From NCBI GenBank assembly GCA_946570335.1, contig CAMNYG010000088.1, positions 1-6,163 on the forward strand: a DNA stretch of 6,163 nt. Direction: 5' to 3'. Below are positions 5,159 to 6,163 of this stretch, in pieces. The notes under the pieces were generated by a model. It saw only the letters and a program-made list of their open reading frames with translations. It did no database searches and was not told the origin of the DNA. Positions within the stretch are counted from its first letter, which is position 1. Each line of letters begins with the position of its first letter. This DNA is from an uncultured Dietzia sp. (lineage in GTDB: Bacteria > Actinomycetota > Actinomycetes > Mycobacteriales > Mycobacteriaceae). The position numbers and the translations under genes were made by a program.

Positions 5159-6163
5159 TCACCGCGCCAGCAGCCCCTTGGCGATGTGGGTCACCTGGAT
5201 CTCGTTGCTGCCCGCGTAGATCATGAGCGACTTGGCGTCGCGGGCCAGCTGCTCCACCCGGTACTCGGCCATGTAGCCGTTGCCGCCGAACAGCTGCACG
5301 GCGTCCATCGCCACGTCCGTGGCAGCTTCTGACGAGTACAGCTTCATGGCCGAGGCCTCCGCCAGCGACAGCGGCTTGCCGGCCCGGGCACGCTCGATCG
5401 AGTGGAAGACCATGTTCTGGACATTTATCCGCGCGATCTCCATCTTGGCGAGCTTGAGCTGGATGAGCTGGAACTTCCCGATCTCCTGGCCCCACAGCGT
5501 CCGCTCACGCGCGTAGTCGATGCACAGCCGGCGGCACTCCTCGATGATCCCCAGCGCCATGATCGCCACGCCCGTCCGCTCGGCCGTGAAACTCGACCGC
5601 GCCGACTCGCGACCGTCCCCGCCGTGGCCCTCCTCGGACTCGCCGAGCAGCCGGTCGCGGCCCAGGCGGACATCGTTGAAGAACAGCTCGCCGGTGGGGG
5701 AACTGTGCAGACCCATCTTGGCGAAAGGAGCACTCTGGGTCAGCCCCTCCATGCCCTTGTCCAGCACAAAGGTGAGGACCTTGCGATTGCGCTTGTCCTC
5801 AGCCGACGCGCCGCCGGCCGAACCGCCCGCGCCGCCCTCGTCGAGCTTGGCGTAGACGATCATCACGTCCGCGTACGGGCCGTTGGTGATGAACGTCTTC
5901 TGGCCGTTGAGGATGTAGTCCTCGCCGTCGCGCCGAACATAGGTCCGCATCCCGCCGAACGCGTCCGAGCCCGAGTCCGGCTCCGTGATCGCCCACGAGG
6001 CCACCTTCTCCATGGTCACGATCCCCGGCAGCCAGCGTTCCTTCTGCGCCAGCGTCCCCCGCGACATGATGGTCGTGGCGCCCAGCCCGAGACTCACCCC
6101 GAGCGCCGACACCAGGCCCAAGCACACCCCCGCCAGTTCGCTGGTCACCACGGCCATGAGCGA
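5159..6163 (-). CDS. Acyl-CoA dehydrogenase, N-terminus outside the window
   Basis: A flavin-dependent enzyme that oxidises acyl-CoA to 2-enoyl-CoA in beta-oxidation or branched-chain catabolism. The window holds 334 codons plus the stop; the frame is open to the edge, and about 50-80 N-terminal residues are missing. Counting from Met at 6157, motifs are ASWAITEPDSGSDAFGG (53-69) and YILNGQKTFITNG (81-93), which shape the FAD and substrate site. RERTLWGQEIGKFQLIQLKL (217-236) and AVQLFGGNGYMAEYRVEQLARD (286-307) follow. At the MCAD catalytic position ('YEG') this protein has Ala (IYAGSNEIQ, 313-321). A Glu at 193 (TAERTGVA) aligns with the helix-G base of isovaleryl- and long-chain enzymes, suggesting bulky or branched substrates. 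A Gly/Ala-rich loop (107-118) is unusual. The Met at 6157 is internal, not the true start. Confidence 0.93.
   Translation of the reverse strand, partial: SLMAVVTSELAGVCLGLVSALGVSLGLGATTIMSRGTLAQKERWLPGIVTMEKVASWAITEPDSGSDAFGGMRTYVRRDGEDYILNGQKTFITNGPYADVMIVYAKLDEGGAGGSAGGASAEDKRNRKVLTFVLDKGMEGLTQSAPFAKMGLHSSPTGELFFNDVRLGRDRLLGESEEGHGGDGRESARSSFTAERTGVAIMALGIIEECRRLCIDYARERTLWGQEIGKFQLIQLKLAKMEIARINVQNMVFHSIERARAGKPLSLAEASAMKLYSSEAATDVAMDAVQLFGGNGYMAEYRVEQLARDAKSLMIYAGSNEIQVTHIAKGLLAR

Noticed and set aside
1..6163. CRISPR array, tRNA or rRNA genes, riboswitch
   Set aside because: No regularly spaced direct repeats, tRNA-like cloverleaf ends or rRNA-like stretches were seen on reading either strand.

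Overview
The DNA is GC-rich, and its coding frames strongly favour G or C at third codon positions. Gene content (WhiB-type iron-sulfur regulator, LmrA/YxaF-type TetR repressor, MerR/Hsp20 pair, scoAB-type CoA-transferase, acyl-CoA dehydrogenase) points to an actinobacterium of the Mycobacteriales (Dietzia, Gordonia, Rhodococcus or a mycobacterium). The genus cannot be fixed from this window.

Layout. The left part (1-1476) looks like ordinary chromosome: a DUF4442 hotdog-fold protein running off the left edge on the minus strand, a divergent TetR-family repressor, and a convergent 158-residue helical protein of unknown function. A 16-bp palindrome very close to the parS consensus lies between the last two genes. 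The right edge (5159-6163) is an acyl-CoA dehydrogenase on the minus strand whose N-terminus lies beyond the window.

The middle (about 1500-5150) is a mosaic of working genes and broken pieces. Working or apparently intact: scoB (CoA-transferase B subunit), a MerR/HspR-like regulator and a divergent Hsp20 small heat-shock protein. A short ORF follows hsp20 behind a very strong ribosome binding site and seems to carry a frameshift. Broken: a frameshifted ISL3-family transposase remnant, a scoA reduced to its last 50 or so codons, the C-terminal half of a WhiB protein, the 3' end of an IS30-family transposase, and a decayed IS3-family integrase-core fragment joined directly to the IS30 end.

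How the genes work together. MerR and Hsp20 are the only unit here that looks complete: a probable stress-responsive regulator controlling a chaperone, plus the downstream small ORF. scoB overlaps the scoA stop codon in the normal translationally coupled way, but scoA has lost most of its length. The CoA-transferase cannot assemble from this locus alone. The middle reads as an insertion and deletion hotspot that has worn away a fatty-acid or ketone-body catabolic neighbourhood. I see no convincing new defence or biosynthetic system. The items most worth a second look are the parS-like site, the merR/scoA junction and the small Hsp20-linked ORF.
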